Below are positions 1 to 11,057 of a stretch of 64,000 nt of DNA, piece by piece (position 1 is the stretch's first letter; every line of letters begins with the position of its first letter). The position numbers and the translations under genes were made by a program. The notes beneath the pieces were generated by a model, which worked only from the letters and a program-made list of their open reading frames with translations, was not told where the DNA came from and made no database searches. Source of the DNA: Undaria pinnatifida (taxonomy: Eukaryota; Sar; Phaeophyceae; Laminariales; Alariaceae); the NCBI GenBank assembly GCA_012845835.1, contig JABAKD010000012.1, forward strand, positions 1,698,620-1,762,619, in the 5' to 3' direction.

Positions 1-700
1 TAACACCAGCACCTACACAACCAACACCCAACGCCAACACCAACAACCACAATCCAACCAGCCTCACAACGACAACCCTGCCCCCGACATTGCATCATTT
101 CACACACTTAACAGACCATTACGTAGAGAACGCACGTCCAATATTCGCCAGTATGATACATTGCACGGGATCTGCTAAGTACATCAACGGCGATATGATA
201 TGTCCTGTGTATGTATGTCCTTTGGTCTCACCCCGAAGCAGACTGCGTGCATCCTCGAGCGGGCTGACCCTGGGCACATCCCGTCCGTTTGACCCTGCCG
301 GAATCGAAGTGCCACCACAACCAGCACCATCACCAACACCATCACCAAAACCAACACCACCAACGCCAGCGCCAACAAAACCAATACCACCACCACCACC
401 ACCCCCACCCCCACCACCACTATCACAACTACAACCACCACCACCAACACCAATGACAACGCCAACACCACGGCCATCCCCACCGCCACCAATACCCCCA
501 ACGCCAACACCAGCACCAACACAACCAACATTTCCACCCACACCAACTACAACCACGATAACAACTAGCCCTACCATGCTAACGTCATCCCCTATGTTGT
601 GTACTGTGGTCTCACCACGAGGCAGACAGCGTGCACCCTCGAGCGGCTGACCCTAGGCTTATCCCGTCCGTTCGACCCCACCGGAATCGTAGTGCCCTTA
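1..700. repeat. ~385-bp tandem unit with ACC-rich core
   Basis: A ~90-bp segment around 222-312 recurs around 608-696 (both begin TGGTCTCACC and end GGAATCG.AGTGCC). Each is preceded by an ACC/CAA-rich microsatellite (1-60 and 310-560), so the stretch reads as two tandem units of about 385 bp. Frames open through it only because it is low-complexity; I see no gene. Confidence 0.7.
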
Positions 701-785
701 GTCGAGGGAATCAATACGCGGCCCATGAAGGCCACCCTGTGGTAAGTGGTAAGTCGCGCAACGAGAATGAGAGAGCGTACTTACG

Positions 786-1055
786 GTATGATATGGTATG
801 GTATGGTATGGTATGGTATGGTATGGTATGGTATGGTATGGTATGGTATGGTATGGTATGGTATGGTATGGAATGGTATGGAATGGTATGGTATGGTATG
901 GAATGGTATGGTATGGTATGGAATGGTATGGAATGGTATGGTATGGTATGGTGTGGTATGGTATGGTATGGTGTGGTATGGTATGGTATGGTATGGTATG
1001 GAACGGCATGGTGTGGTACGGTATGGTACGGTATAGTTTGGTATGGTGTCGTTTG
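786..1055. repeat. (GGTAT)n pentanucleotide microsatellite
   Basis: About fifty copies of GGTAT, nearly perfect to about 865 and increasingly interrupted (GGAAT, GGTGT) toward 1055. Because the period is 5, frames on both strands stay open and give MVWYG-like or IPYHT-like polypeptides that are artefacts. Confidence 0.97.
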
Positions 1056-1935
1056 GTGACGCATGCTACAATACAGGAAGAACCCAACCTTTTTTGACAC
1101 TCTTCACCTGAGAAGCTCTACACCCCACCTATCAACCGAAACCCAGAAATATACCAGAGCTCAGGCGGTACACAATCCTATAGGCTAGTATTCATAGATG
1201 TGAAATAACGGTACCATACCACGACCCGGGTAGTTGCTGTCTCGTGGGTACAGCGTCCGAACCCCCCTCGAGAACTACAAAAACCCTTCTACGATTTACT
1301 GGAAAGTAAAACTTCACGTCAAGTCCACGTACTGTACTTTGTCCCTCCAAAGGTGCACGCAGATATTTTTAGCACTGCACTGTACCCCTGCCGGGGGAAA
1401 AATATACTTGGAATCGAGGTACAACGGAGACCCATTGCTAACAGGACAAAACAAAGCACAAGAAGGGAAGCACCAGTCGAGCTCTACCACGTTAACGACT
1501 GTGTTTGTGTCAGGCTCTGCATCGTGTGTAGGCCAGGAAACCAATTTCTCGAAGGATAGCCTACACGAACACACGGCGGTGCTTACCCCACCCCCTTCTT
1601 ATTTGTTTTGAAGTTCATCTCACTACTGAAAACAAATTGATATCGGTAATAGGGTCATATTAGGGCTTGGAACAGGGTTTAGGGACAAACCGAGCAACAC
1701 GCGATGCTTACTTGAGGGGTTTCGTATTGGGCGAGGCGGAAGTCCTGAGGATGGGCGCCTTCGCCGTCCTCTCCTGAGGCACGAACAAAATGCCCGTCAG
1801 CGTCGGAACAGGCGGAGGGAGAAGGCGCGGGAGTGGCAACGGGAGTCGCAGGAAAATCGACACGACGAAAAAAAAAGCTCACCCAGGGGGTTGAACTACC
1901 TCTTACATAATACACATAAATAGACCCCGGTGCCC
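1056..1935. other. Unassigned stretch
   Basis: Nothing recognisable. No convincing coding frame, RNA or bounded repeat was seen here apart from short low-complexity runs. Confidence 0.4.
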
Positions 1936-2017
1936 GCGCGATCAGAGTACTACGAGTGCCACACGAAGTTTGAAAATATGAGTTGCACGAACTTCTGGAT
2001 CTTACAGCTGGGGGCTC
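1936..2017 (+). repeat. Repeat A, degenerate 3' fragment
   Basis: Resembles the end of the dispersed repeat A (GATC-GAGTAC, a TTTGAAAATATGAGTT-like block, then CTTACAGCTGG), but is clearly more diverged than the copies at 6.3, 22.7 and 55.6 kb. It abuts element B at 2018. Confidence 0.5.
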
Positions 2018-2104
2018 TTAATCCCTTCACAACTGGAACCCCTTTTTGGGGACAATTACTTGAACTTAGTATAGGGAGGGATTTGGGGGCTCTAAAGGGG
2101 TTAA
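2018..2104 (+). mobile_element. Element B copy 1 (TTAA mini-MITE)
   Basis: An 87-bp unit counting TTAA at both ends. The left terminus TTAATCCCTTCACAACTGG and right terminus CTCTAAAGGGGTTAA are inverted repeats over about 11 bp (consensus TTAACCCCTTTA). The interior (CCTTTTTGGGGACAATTACT, TATAGGGAGGGATTTGGGGG) matches four other copies in the window. The TTAA boundaries suggest piggyBac-type mobilisation; no transposase is encoded. Confidence 0.75.
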
Positions 2105-2333
2105 AAAACCCTACTACGGTTTCATAAAAATAGGCGTGTTCTATCATAGTCCGGAGTAACGTAAGCCAACGAACAAACTTCTATTAATAGTCCTTGTCGA
2201 GAAAAAGCACATTGCGAGCCACAGGCAGAGCAGCCAGTTACGAAGACGTCGAGCCCCCACCGCCACCGTCATCCACGGCAACCCCATACTTCCGTCCCCT
2301 TGAACCTTCCCATAGCCCCTGTGATACGCCAGC

Positions 2334-2702
2334 AGACACCATTGGAAACCTAACCTCATTGGGCGAGGCCTCGATGAGCCCTTCAAGAGCAACGTCGATC
2401 AAAATAGACAGCACGGGGCCGATCGGAGGAGCGACGCGCTTCGTCCTCTCAGACAAAGTAGGCCCGTGGGTAGCACGACAAAACACACAGGCTGGCTACT
2501 TGCGTATTGAAGCGGATAGCACCACGTAATCACCGACCCTGGACTTCAAAGCCCCCTCAGCATTCACACAGCTACTTCGCAGCAGATACCACGCAATTCT
2601 AACCTCGTTGAGCGAGGCCTCGATGAGCTCTTTAAGAGCAGCGTCGGTCATCGACGGCACCGGGCCGATAGGGGGAGCCACGCGCTTCTTCGCCGTAGAC
2701 TC
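2334..2702. repeat. Two ~120-bp direct copies
   Basis: 2334-2455 and 2583-2700 share GCGAGGCCTCGATGAGC, GGGCCGAT.GG.GGAGC and ACGCGCTTC. Both strands keep similar short open frames across both copies, so selection cannot be inferred from openness. No family recognised. Confidence 0.6.
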
Positions 2703-2749
2703 CGCTCTCTTATGCTTCGACGAAGGCCGAGACCCCGATGACCGCCGGT

Positions 2750-3300
2750 CCCTCGGAGCAGCGGCGCCTGACGCGGAGGCAGTCTCCTTTCGCTCTACCG
2801 TTGAAAATCACCAAGGTTATGAAACCGAACGTTAGGGGAGCGAAATGTTGGGGAGGGTGCCGTTAATGAGTCGAGAAAAAACACGAAACAAACATAGGAA
2901 AGATGGAACTCACGGCTGACGTCCTTGAAATATTTTTATAAAATATAGGAAGGATGGGGCGGTGGTGCCTGAAACGGAGGCGGCGTCCTTTGGGTCTACC
3001 GTCAACAGCAACAAGGTTTGGAGCGAAGAGGGAGATATAGGGAGGGAGGGGCGTTAGTGAAACTAGAGCGATAAGGCTAGGAAACACATACGAGGGGGGG
3101 CAGCGTCCACCGCGTCCGGAGTAAAAAAAGAGGGAGTAGCAAGGATAGGAAATCCACCGGGAGGGATGGGGGCGCGCAAATTCAACGGCATCAACAAGGA
3201 TAGAAAACAATTAAGGAGGGACGGGGCAGTGGCGCATGACGCGGAGTCAGCATCCTTCGGGCCTGTTGTAAATAAGAGAAACCAGAGATAGGAGACAAAC
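2750..3300. repeat. Degenerate tandem repeat
   Basis: Four diverged copies of a block around GGGGCAGTGGCGCCTGACGC followed by a GTCTACCGT..AACA.CAAGGTTT-like stretch, near 2755, 2955, 3090 and 3220. Purine-rich GGGAGGG spacers lie between. No gene seen. Confidence 0.45.
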
Positions 3301-3375
3301 AACAAGGAATAGGGGGATGAAGTAAATCGACGCCGGGTACCATTACTAAAGCAGCGACACCATCAAGGTACCCGG

Positions 3376-4080
3376 ACTGGAAATCCTTCCCAACTCCCTA
3401 GAGAAAAATCCATGCCCGCCCCCTCATTCCCTACCCCTTACGCACCTCTTACCCGAACTGAAAACCCTTCAACAATGAGACGAAGACATTTTCCCAGGTA
3501 CTTCAAAAATACAGCGCCAAATCTTCACATACAATCCAATGCCGCCTTCTCACTCCCCACTCCTTTCACTCCCTACCCCTCTCACTCCCCACCCCCCCCA
3601 AAAAAGAAAAAATCCTCGAACTGGAAACCCTTCCCAACTCCTCGCTCAAGGTCATTTCCGTTTCGTCCTTCTCCGCCTCTCATAGAAAAGCCTGCCCGAA
3701 CTGGAAATCCTACCCAACTTTTCATGGAAGACCAACGTTAATCCCCTCACACCCCATTGCCCTACACACAAAAGCCTATCCGAACTGGAAACCTTTCCGA
3801 ATTCCCCAGAGAACACCAATTCCGCCTTCTCATCGCCCACACCCTCACACGCAAACATCTACTCAACTAGAAAACCTTGGCTGAGACGAAGGCGTTTTAT
3901 GGCGTCTCTCGTCCCGCCTTCCTCGCCGTTTCACCCCCACCCCTTCACACAAAAAAAAATACCCGAACCAGTAACCCTTTCCAAAATCCTCCGAGAACAC
4001 CCCCTACCTGCCTTCCCCCCCCCCCCCCCCCTCTCCGCAAAATCCTACCCGAAATGGAAACCTTTCGCTGAGACGCAGAC
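3376..4080. repeat. ~85-bp minisatellite (CCGAACTGGAAACC)
   Basis: The motif CCGAACTGGAAACCCTTCCC recurs near 3376, 3450, 3615, 3695, 3778, 3862, 3960 and 4046, followed by a C/T-rich segment, in a pattern with period roughly 80-100 bp. Copies are diverged. Coding capacity is not supported. Confidence 0.65.
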
Positions 4081-4309
4081 GGTCTTCTGCCTCCGGCCGC
4101 CATACCGCCCCCTTCCTCCTCCTCTTCCTCCTCCCCATCCTCAGAAATGGCGCTTTCTGGTGCAAGGAGACCCCGCGTGCTGTCCTGCCCCGGGGCACCC
4201 GCTCGCCCGAACCTCATTGACGGCCTCCGATTGTCTTTCGTGAACGTCCTCGGGTTGGGCGCCATGCCGGGGCGGGCATTGTTCTGAGCTTGTCCTGGCA
4301 TCGGGCCCT

Positions 4310-4500
4310 TGCGTGTGAGCGGTGTGCAAAGAGGGGGGTGGGTGATGTGGGTGTAAGGGTGGTGGTGATGGTGGTAGGGGTGGGAGTGAGGTGGGGGAGT
4401 GGGAAAGGATGGGGGTGGGGGGGTAGGGATGGGGGTAGGGATGGGCGTGGTGGGTAGAGGTGGGGGGTGGAGATGGGGGTGCGGGGTGTATGGGGGGTCT
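4310..4500. repeat. G-rich GGGGTGGG tract
   Basis: Some 190 bp of GGGGTGGG/GGTGGTGG-type sequence on the + strand with many G3-G6 runs; strong G-quadruplex potential. Open frames over it are low-complexity artefacts. Confidence 0.8.
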
Positions 4501-5084
4501 ACACCGATCGCGATAAACAGTCAATACGAAGCAGACCGCTAGAGCTGCCATGGACCTAATAATAGTGGCTACATGTCACTGCTGTACGATAATGATACTG
4601 CTGTGCGATAACTGCTGTACAATACTAGGCAAGTAACAGGTACTTACGCCATAGGTGCAGCTGCATGCAAGCTGCACCCGCCACAAACCGTCCATTTCTA
4701 CTTGCAGCAGTATACATATCTGCCAAACATCCTGCTGCATCTACACCACAAGGGGACCAAAGAGGCTCTTGGTCGCATGATGTATATTTGGAATATCTGT
4801 ACATGGACTGCCTGTACGCCAAGACGCCAAGCGACGGATCATTCAAATATGCGGGACGACGTGCACACGAGCTGCCAACCAGCAAGCAAGGACGTACACC
4901 CGACCCACGACAGGCAGCGACGAGGCTGCCCGCTGGTGGCCACGGAAGACAGTAGGGCGCTCTGACCGCAAGTCGTTGTACGGCAGACGCGTCGGTGATA
5001 TACTCTTTTTCATAACAAACCCCGACCCTTTTCCCCCCCCCCCCGCCCCTCCGTCCCCCGATCCCCCCCCCCTTCCGCCTAGTC
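4501..5084. other. Unassigned stretch
   Basis: Contains a short ATAATGATACTGCTGTGCGATAA-like local duplication near 4565-4625 but no recognisable gene. The - strand is open for about 175 codons (4625-5152) with no family resemblance; I do not call it. Confidence 0.35.
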
Positions 5085-6050
5085 TGTCCAAACGCCCCAC
5101 TCACAATCAAAATCGGCCTGAGCAATAAACACCTATACGCAGTTGATATCACGTCATTATTATTTTTTGACCATCCATGACGTAGTTTTCAAATATTTTT
5201 CCCCCCAACCCCCCCCCCCCCCCCCCCCCCCTTCCAACGCCCCCTCTTTTCCGACCACCTACACGATCGCCTAGACTTAGCACCATGCGTATAACAAGCT
5301 GCTACATATCATTGATCTCACAGCCGAAGTGTACATTTGAATATTATTTGTGACCTAAACCTCTTAAAAATCCCCCCCCCCCCTCTTGCTCTCCCTTACT
5401 CAAACGCCCCACCAAATATCGAAATCCGCCACATTAATAAACACTTCACGCACAAGATATCACCTCATTATCTTTCGAGAGCCATCTATGCCGCTGTGTT
5501 TCCCCCCCCCCCCCCCCCCCCCCCCCCTCCCCCCCCCCCCCCCCCCCGCTCCAACGCCCCCTCTTTCCCGACCACCTACACGATCGCCTAGACCTAGCAC
5601 CACGCGTATAACAAACTGCTACATATCATTGATCTCACAGCCGAAGTGTATTTGAATATTATTTGTAACCTACACCTCCTAAAAATCCCCCCCCCCCCCC
5701 CCCCCCCTCTTGCTTTCCCTTACTCAAACGCCCCACCAAATATCGAAATCCGCCACATTAATAAACACTTCACGCACAGGATATCACCTCATTATCTTTC
5801 GAGAGCCATCCATGCCGATGTGTTTCGCCCCCCCCCCCCGCCTCGAACGCCCCCTTCTTCCCCATCACCCGCACCTTCGCCTAGACCTAGCACCACACGT
5901 ATAACAAACCCCTCACCTAAAGCCTCCCCCCCCCCCCCCCCCCCCCGCCCCCACCCCTCCCCGCCCCCACCCCCCACCCTCCCCCCCCCCCAACCCATCC
6001 CAACCCCACCCCCACGAACACTCCACCCTCTCTTTACTCACTGATTGTAC
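5085..6050. repeat. Family C: ~310-bp tandem units with poly-C
   Basis: Three units begin near 5091, 5401 and 5725 with CAAACGCCCCAC, then AT.TCGAAATCCGCC, TAATAAACACTTCACGCAC, GATATCAC.TCATTATC, a long poly-C run, CAACGCCCCCTCTTTCC and CGCCTAGACCTAGCACCA. Each poly-C run is 10 to over 25 bp. Other copies lie at 51.2, 55.2 and 62.5 kb, usually just upstream of repeat A, so C and A may be parts of one larger element. Non-coding. Confidence 0.8.
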
Positions 6051-6337
6051 GAATTACCCCAGGATATACATGATAAACTGATGTATTATTTCCAAAAATG
6101 TCACATTTATCCCCTCAAAATAATGTATACCTTCCAGGCACATATTGAGCTGCCCCCCCCCACACCCCCCCCGCCCCCAATAATATACTGGTGCCAAAAC
6201 CGTCAGATTTATCCCCTCGAAAGAATTTATAGCTTACATGCACAAATTGCCCCTTTCCCCCCCCCCCCCCCCCCCCCGCCCCCCTCCAAACCCGCTCGCT
6301 TTTGATCAAAACCAGGCCCCCCTTTCCCTTCACAGCT

Positions 6338-6575
6338 GTCAGATTTTGTCCCCCTCAGAAACGGGTTTTATAGTTTCCGCGCACAGACTGACTAAAATCA
6401 TCCTGTTGACCCTGATAGCTACACTGTAGTTGTAAGGGGAGTCGCCGACCTATATCCTTAATGAGGACACACAACTCGTAATGCGCGCGATCGGAGTATC
6501 ACACACAGCTTGCAAAGATGAGTTTCGACGAAATCTTCGATCTCACAGCTGGAGTGTATTTTAATTTTTAGAATA
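6338..6575 (+). repeat. Repeat A copy 1
   Basis: Dispersed ~240-bp repeat running from GTCAGATTTTGTCCCCCTCA through CTGTTGACCCTGATAGCTAC and CGATCGGAGTATCACACACA to CTCACAGCTGGAGTGTATTT, followed by AT-rich sequence. This copy lacks element B at the CCTTAATGAGG site and serves as an empty site. Related copies: 22.65, 55.62, 59.0 (-), 59.7 (-), 62.84 and 63.7 (-) kb, plus fragments. Confidence 0.85.
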
Positions 6576-6626
6576 TATATACCCAACCCATAGGTACCAG
6601 TACGATACGTCTGCCATTACGCTCGT

Positions 6627-6668
6627 ACGTTTTGGAGGTACGTTTTGGAGGTACGTTTTGGAGGTACG
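6627..6668. repeat. 14-bp tandem repeat
   Basis: Three consecutive copies of GTACGTTTTGGAG with a partial fourth. Confidence 0.85.
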
Positions 6669-7636
6669 GTTACTGATTTGTGCACCTCATTCTCGACCAC
6701 CCACGTACTGCCGGGTACGGGTTGGGGTAGCTCTCCGCGATGAGAGCCCCCCGTTACTCCTTATTTGTACACAAGACCAGAGGACAGGGGGGCGTTTGGG
6801 TTTTGCCACCGGATGAAACACGCCTTCTGAGTACTATCGAACACGAGGATTTTGCTAACCCCAACTAATAAAAACATGTAGAATACAAATTTTATATATA
6901 CAAGGGTTCCGCATGGGTGCCGGCATGCTTCGGGTAGGGCAGAGCAGCACTTCGAATTGTTCGATTCGATACTTGGTAGAGTAAAAAAAGTCACCACACA
7001 CAATCATAGTCTGCGCGTACAGTATGCAAGGTAATGCCAAGAGTTCGATATAGACTAACAATCATAACAATGTACTACTATTAGACTAGACTAATAGCTA
7101 CAGTTTTGTAAGTGAATCCGATTCCGAGCTTCATTCATCAGATTTCGATTGGATAAATCCGAGCACAGACCGACTGACCCTTTAGTCTGGCGACGAAACG
7201 TGTCGAGTGCGTTTCTTATGATATTTTAACTCAATCAAGCATGCGGGGCCAGTAAGGTGACTGACCATGTTCGCTGCGTGTCCTCTTCGTAGCCAATGAG
7301 AGGCGCGCACTGAGCCAGCTTCTGAAATATACAATGCATGATATAATAGTATCATCTTGATTCGAGCCTCCCGGATCGACTGTCTGTGTGTTGTCTGATC
7401 GTGGAGAGACGTGCTGACGTTGTTCCAGGCGCGAAACACGGTGGTATGGCTGTCTTCGTCATTCAACCCCTCGGATGCTATTGCAATGCTGCTGCTTGTT
7501 GCTAGCTGTGTAGATCACCCACTTCTTGTAGATACAGTACGCGACTACAGCGCTGACGATTTTGACAGCTAAGAATTTCAAACTCGATTTTTCATAGACG
7601 AAAATAAAAGCATGTCAGAAGTTTTGTCTGATCACT

Positions 7637-8830
7637 CATTGGCCAGGATTCATACACAAATTAGGCGTCACCCGGGCACGATAGGGTCACATGCCGGGAT
7701 CGGAATCCATCCACACATCCACAACTCCGACAACCCGGGGACGAACCCGGATACCATCCGGGTTGATTCCCCCCCGCACGGTGTGGAAATCCCAGCCCCA
7801 CTGGCGAATTTTCGAATTGGCCAGGGTTCGTATGTTGAGCCAGCTCTACCTCGGGAGGATATAGGGTCCCATCCCCGGTCCAGAGGTCGTTCCACATCTC
7901 TAAAAGTTTCATCAACCGGGGAAGCAAACCGAGCTTTCTCGGGTCGACACCACCCTGCATGGTGAGAAAACCCCAATCCCGTTGGCTAATCGCTGATTGG
8001 TTCGAGCTCCACCGCGCGGTCCTAGGCGGATAGAGGCCCATCAATTGGGGGCATTTCCGTCGCACACGGGAAAAATAGGGTCCCATCCCCGATTCATGAA
8101 TCCCCCGAATCTCTACAGCTCCAAAAACGCGGGAACAATAACGATGACCTCCCGTGCCGACACCACTCCGCACGACGTGGAACTCCAACCATATTCGCTT
8201 ACCGCTGATTGGCTGGGGCTCGGACATAAGGGCAACGCCACCATGGGAGGATATAGAGTCCTGTGCCCGTTTCAGAAATCCTGACAAAACCGGGACGATA
8301 TCCGATTTCTCCCGCGGGTCGACACAGCCCCGCACGATGGTGCGACAATCATCTATTATTCACATTGGCTTATCGTTGAGTGACTGTGCAGCTCGTAGAG
8401 CCAGCGACACCCGGTGAGGAGATAAACCAGCAAACGGGCGGGGGGCGTTTCGACGCACCCGATGAGGATAGGCCCCCATCGCCGTTCCAGAAATCCTTCC
8501 ATACCCCATCAACGCCAACAAACCGGGGACGAAAACCGACTTCTCTCGCGCCGACACCACACCGCATGGTGTGGAAGCCTTAGCTAGCTGAGGTTCGTAT
8601 ACAACGCCAGCACCACAGAACAGGGTCCAACCCTAGTTCAGAAACCCTGCAAGTTATTTTCAACTAGAAAAAAATGGGGCAACTCGCGCCACTGCTGACT
8701 TTTTATTCGTATACCCCAACCCCGCGATACGCGGACACTTCATTTGACCCCCTGCCTCGAAACCACCCCGCACAGTGTAACCCAACCTTTGATTGATCGG
8801 CTCGGCCGGGGTTCGGAGATAGAGGACACC
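7637..8830. repeat. ~180-bp minisatellite inside G1
   Basis: About seven degenerate units start near 7637, 7817, 7996, 8200, 8361, 8582 and 8791. Shared blocks: TTGGCCAGGGTTCGTAT, ATAGGGTCCCATCCC, ACCGGGGACGAAAACCGA, TCGACACCACCCCGCA, GGTGTGGAA. The - strand stays open for 224 codons (7661-8335) with a recurrent VDPREK.G..P-type motif, so several units keep one frame. The whole block is absent from the paralogous position in G3. Confidence 0.8.
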
Positions 8831-9004
8831 ACCACTCGCTAAGAAGTTCAGCAAGCTCAAGGAAGTCACTATCATCTCATACTGGCCAGTGATCAGAGAA
8901 GTTGTACATGGACCAATTGCATAATATACAGCAGTCGGTCCAGATCGAGCCGATCGGTTCATCTTGCTTGTTTATCGTATTATTACAGCAGCAGTAATAC
9001 ACTT

Positions 9005-9365
9005 CACCTATTTTCTTTTTCCCATCCTATTTATTGTGATGCTCGCACTACTCTAGCCCTACCAGCAGTACAACTCAGATCCGAGGTCATATAGCGGACT
9101 CCCCTCCCCCATCCCTATTACGGTACATGCACTAATTTTTATCGCGAGAATAATTCAGCATTTTCTTCCCTCGACGATTCGCGTCGAATGGTACCTACCC
9201 ACGCTGCTAGGCGATTTCAGCAGTTAGTTGATCCTTTTCCTCTTGTTTATTTCTGCAAAGAAATAAAGTCACCAAAGCTCACAACGCGGTGGTTATTTAA
9301 CTCAAGGACCAACGCTATTCATAGCATTAATAGTGCAACCCCGCTAGACCACCGGGGCGATCGGC
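9005..9365 (-). mobile_element. SINE F copy 1
   Basis: Read on the - strand it starts with a tRNA-like head (GCCCCGGTGGTCTAGCGGG, box A-like TGGTCTA..GG) and ends in a purine-rich tail (GGATGGGAAAAAGAAAAT). The body contains CGCGAATC(G) and ATTATTCTCGCGATAAAAAT, shared with 14.9, 53.8 and 56.8 kb. It lies head to head with SINE E at 9374, about 10 bp away. Confidence 0.6.
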
Positions 9366-9373
9366 CATACATC

Positions 9374-9685
9374 ACTCACTGCCCCGGTGGCGTATCAGGT
9401 TATCCTCGAGCCTGGTATTATTCAATTTCGTGAGTTCGAATCCCCCCGAGTTCGTACTCGCATAATTTTTCGTGGGCCTTTTTCTAGTGCACTAATTGAC
9501 TTGCGGAAAGCGCGAGAGCGTGAGTTAGCAACGTTCGATGAAAAATTGACAATCAGTGGGTGCTGAACCACATATGCGCTAAAAAATGAAGGCAATGACC
9601 GGGGGGGGGTGAAAGGACGACACCTGTGATCACGGCTTGTATGTCCAGAAGCTGGAAAGTAGAAGTGTGCCAAAAAACAAACACT
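9374..9685 (+). mobile_element. SINE E copy 1
   Basis: tRNA-like head: GCCCCGGTGGCGTATCAGG (box A-like) and GTGAGTTCGAATCCCCCCG (box B-like), then a body with TTGACTTGCGGAAAGCGCGA and CTTGTATGTCCAGAAGCTGG, ending GAAAGTAGAAGTGTGC followed by A-rich sequence. The architecture (pol III-type promoter head, A-rich tail, ~300 bp) is that of a tRNA-derived SINE. Other copies at 57.22 and 60.23 kb. Confidence 0.7.
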
Positions 9686-11057
9686 ACTCGTAGAAGAGAT
9701 GATCAATCAGCAATCAGCAGCAAGGAGCACGTCAAGTACGAAGCAACACAAACTTATTTTTTTCAGCTGCGTACCAACACGATCGCTTGCACTTAGCCGG
9801 CAAACGATTACAGCAACGGAGTCAGGGACCACAGCAACAACAAGCACGCCATCCTCCGAAGAGTCTTTCTTGGGAAAAAAAAAACACCAAACGCGTACGA
9901 TGCGATACGGGACGAATGCATGCCACTCACTGGTTTCTTCCGTGGATACTGCCGACGTTTACTACGACCTTCGCGTGGCGCAGCTTCACAACAGGAGGAA
10001 CGATTATTTTTCCCCTTATTTTTTGTGTCGAAAATGTATGGTACACCCTCGCTCCATGCCATAAAATATGTCGTAGACAAAAAAGCATATTGTGTGTGGT
10101 CGTACTCGTACGTACCTTTCTCGAAGTATATTGCTTGCACGAGAGTATAAACCATGTCGATTTGTCCGAACTTGTATAATACCACCCTCGGGGCCCCGGG
10201 GACGCAGCCACTCGCAATGCTGCTGTGTGGATTTTTCTGGGGCAGTAATCGTAACAACTACTACCTCCTCCTCGTTTTAGTCATGCGTCTGCTTGCCACG
10301 TCTATATCAATGTATGTACGTGTACCTATACCGAAATTCAATAAATGAATGCACTACTATGATACCTACCACAATACTATGGGGACTTTTTTCACAGAAA
10401 ATATTATTAGTTTTGGGACAAAATATGACGCCAATTTGGGAATAATGTCTTGCCAAGTCTTATTTTATCAACCGCTCCATACATCAAGATCCGAAGAATA
10501 AGTGGAGAGTACCGCTCAAAATACATCTTTTTGCGCGCTTCTCGCTTGTCTCGCTCAGCATCCATCCGCGTTCACGTCGAGGTGCTGAACGGATTGACCA
10601 GCAACAACAACAGCAGTCAGTAGCCAGCGCAATTCTTGCAACCACACAACAAAGCGTTCGAAACACCAATACCTTGATAATCACTCCTACCTTTAGAAGT
10701 GCATCCAGGTTTCGTTGTGGGGATGCATATACATGGAATTCGTGTTGGATATTTTTATGCGGTCCTGAAAGATGGATCGTTGATCGTGGACCAATATATA
10801 CGGAACGGGTTATTGGAGCGGCGACGAAAAAGATTGACAAAACATTGCTTCTCGTACTGCGATTGTTAAAAGCGACCACTCCGTTCGTTGTGTTTATTTC
10901 CTGTTTTTGTTACGGTCTCTGGTCTGTTTTGTTGTGTTCTCGTACCCGGTACGCTAGCATTTTACTTGCTTCATACCTTGATTAATTGCGATTGTTTGGT
11001 TCACCCTGTCTCACAATCTGTGACCACACAACAACAAGTTGTACATGCCACCGCAAA

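Larger units (their letters stand above)
6893..10560 (+). mobile_element. Large non-coding element G1
   Basis: Begins with CAAGGGTTCCGCATGGG.GCCGGC and GGGTAGGGCAG.GCAGCACTTCG, the same start as G2 (13.88 kb), G3 (56.3 kb) and inverted G4 (ends 54.97 kb), and runs into a D-type GC-rich segment near 10.5 kb. 7020-7285 and 8890-10480 match G3 closely. Inside are a minisatellite (7637-8830), SINE F (-) and SINE E (+). No protein-coding capacity is recognisable, so mobility would have to be supplied in trans; it could also be a segmental duplication. Confidence 0.55.

Noticed and set aside
698-1100. Overlapping frames on both strands giving MVWYG- or IPYHT-repeat proteins
   Set aside because: They are translations of the (GGTAT)n array, which has no stop codons in any frame.
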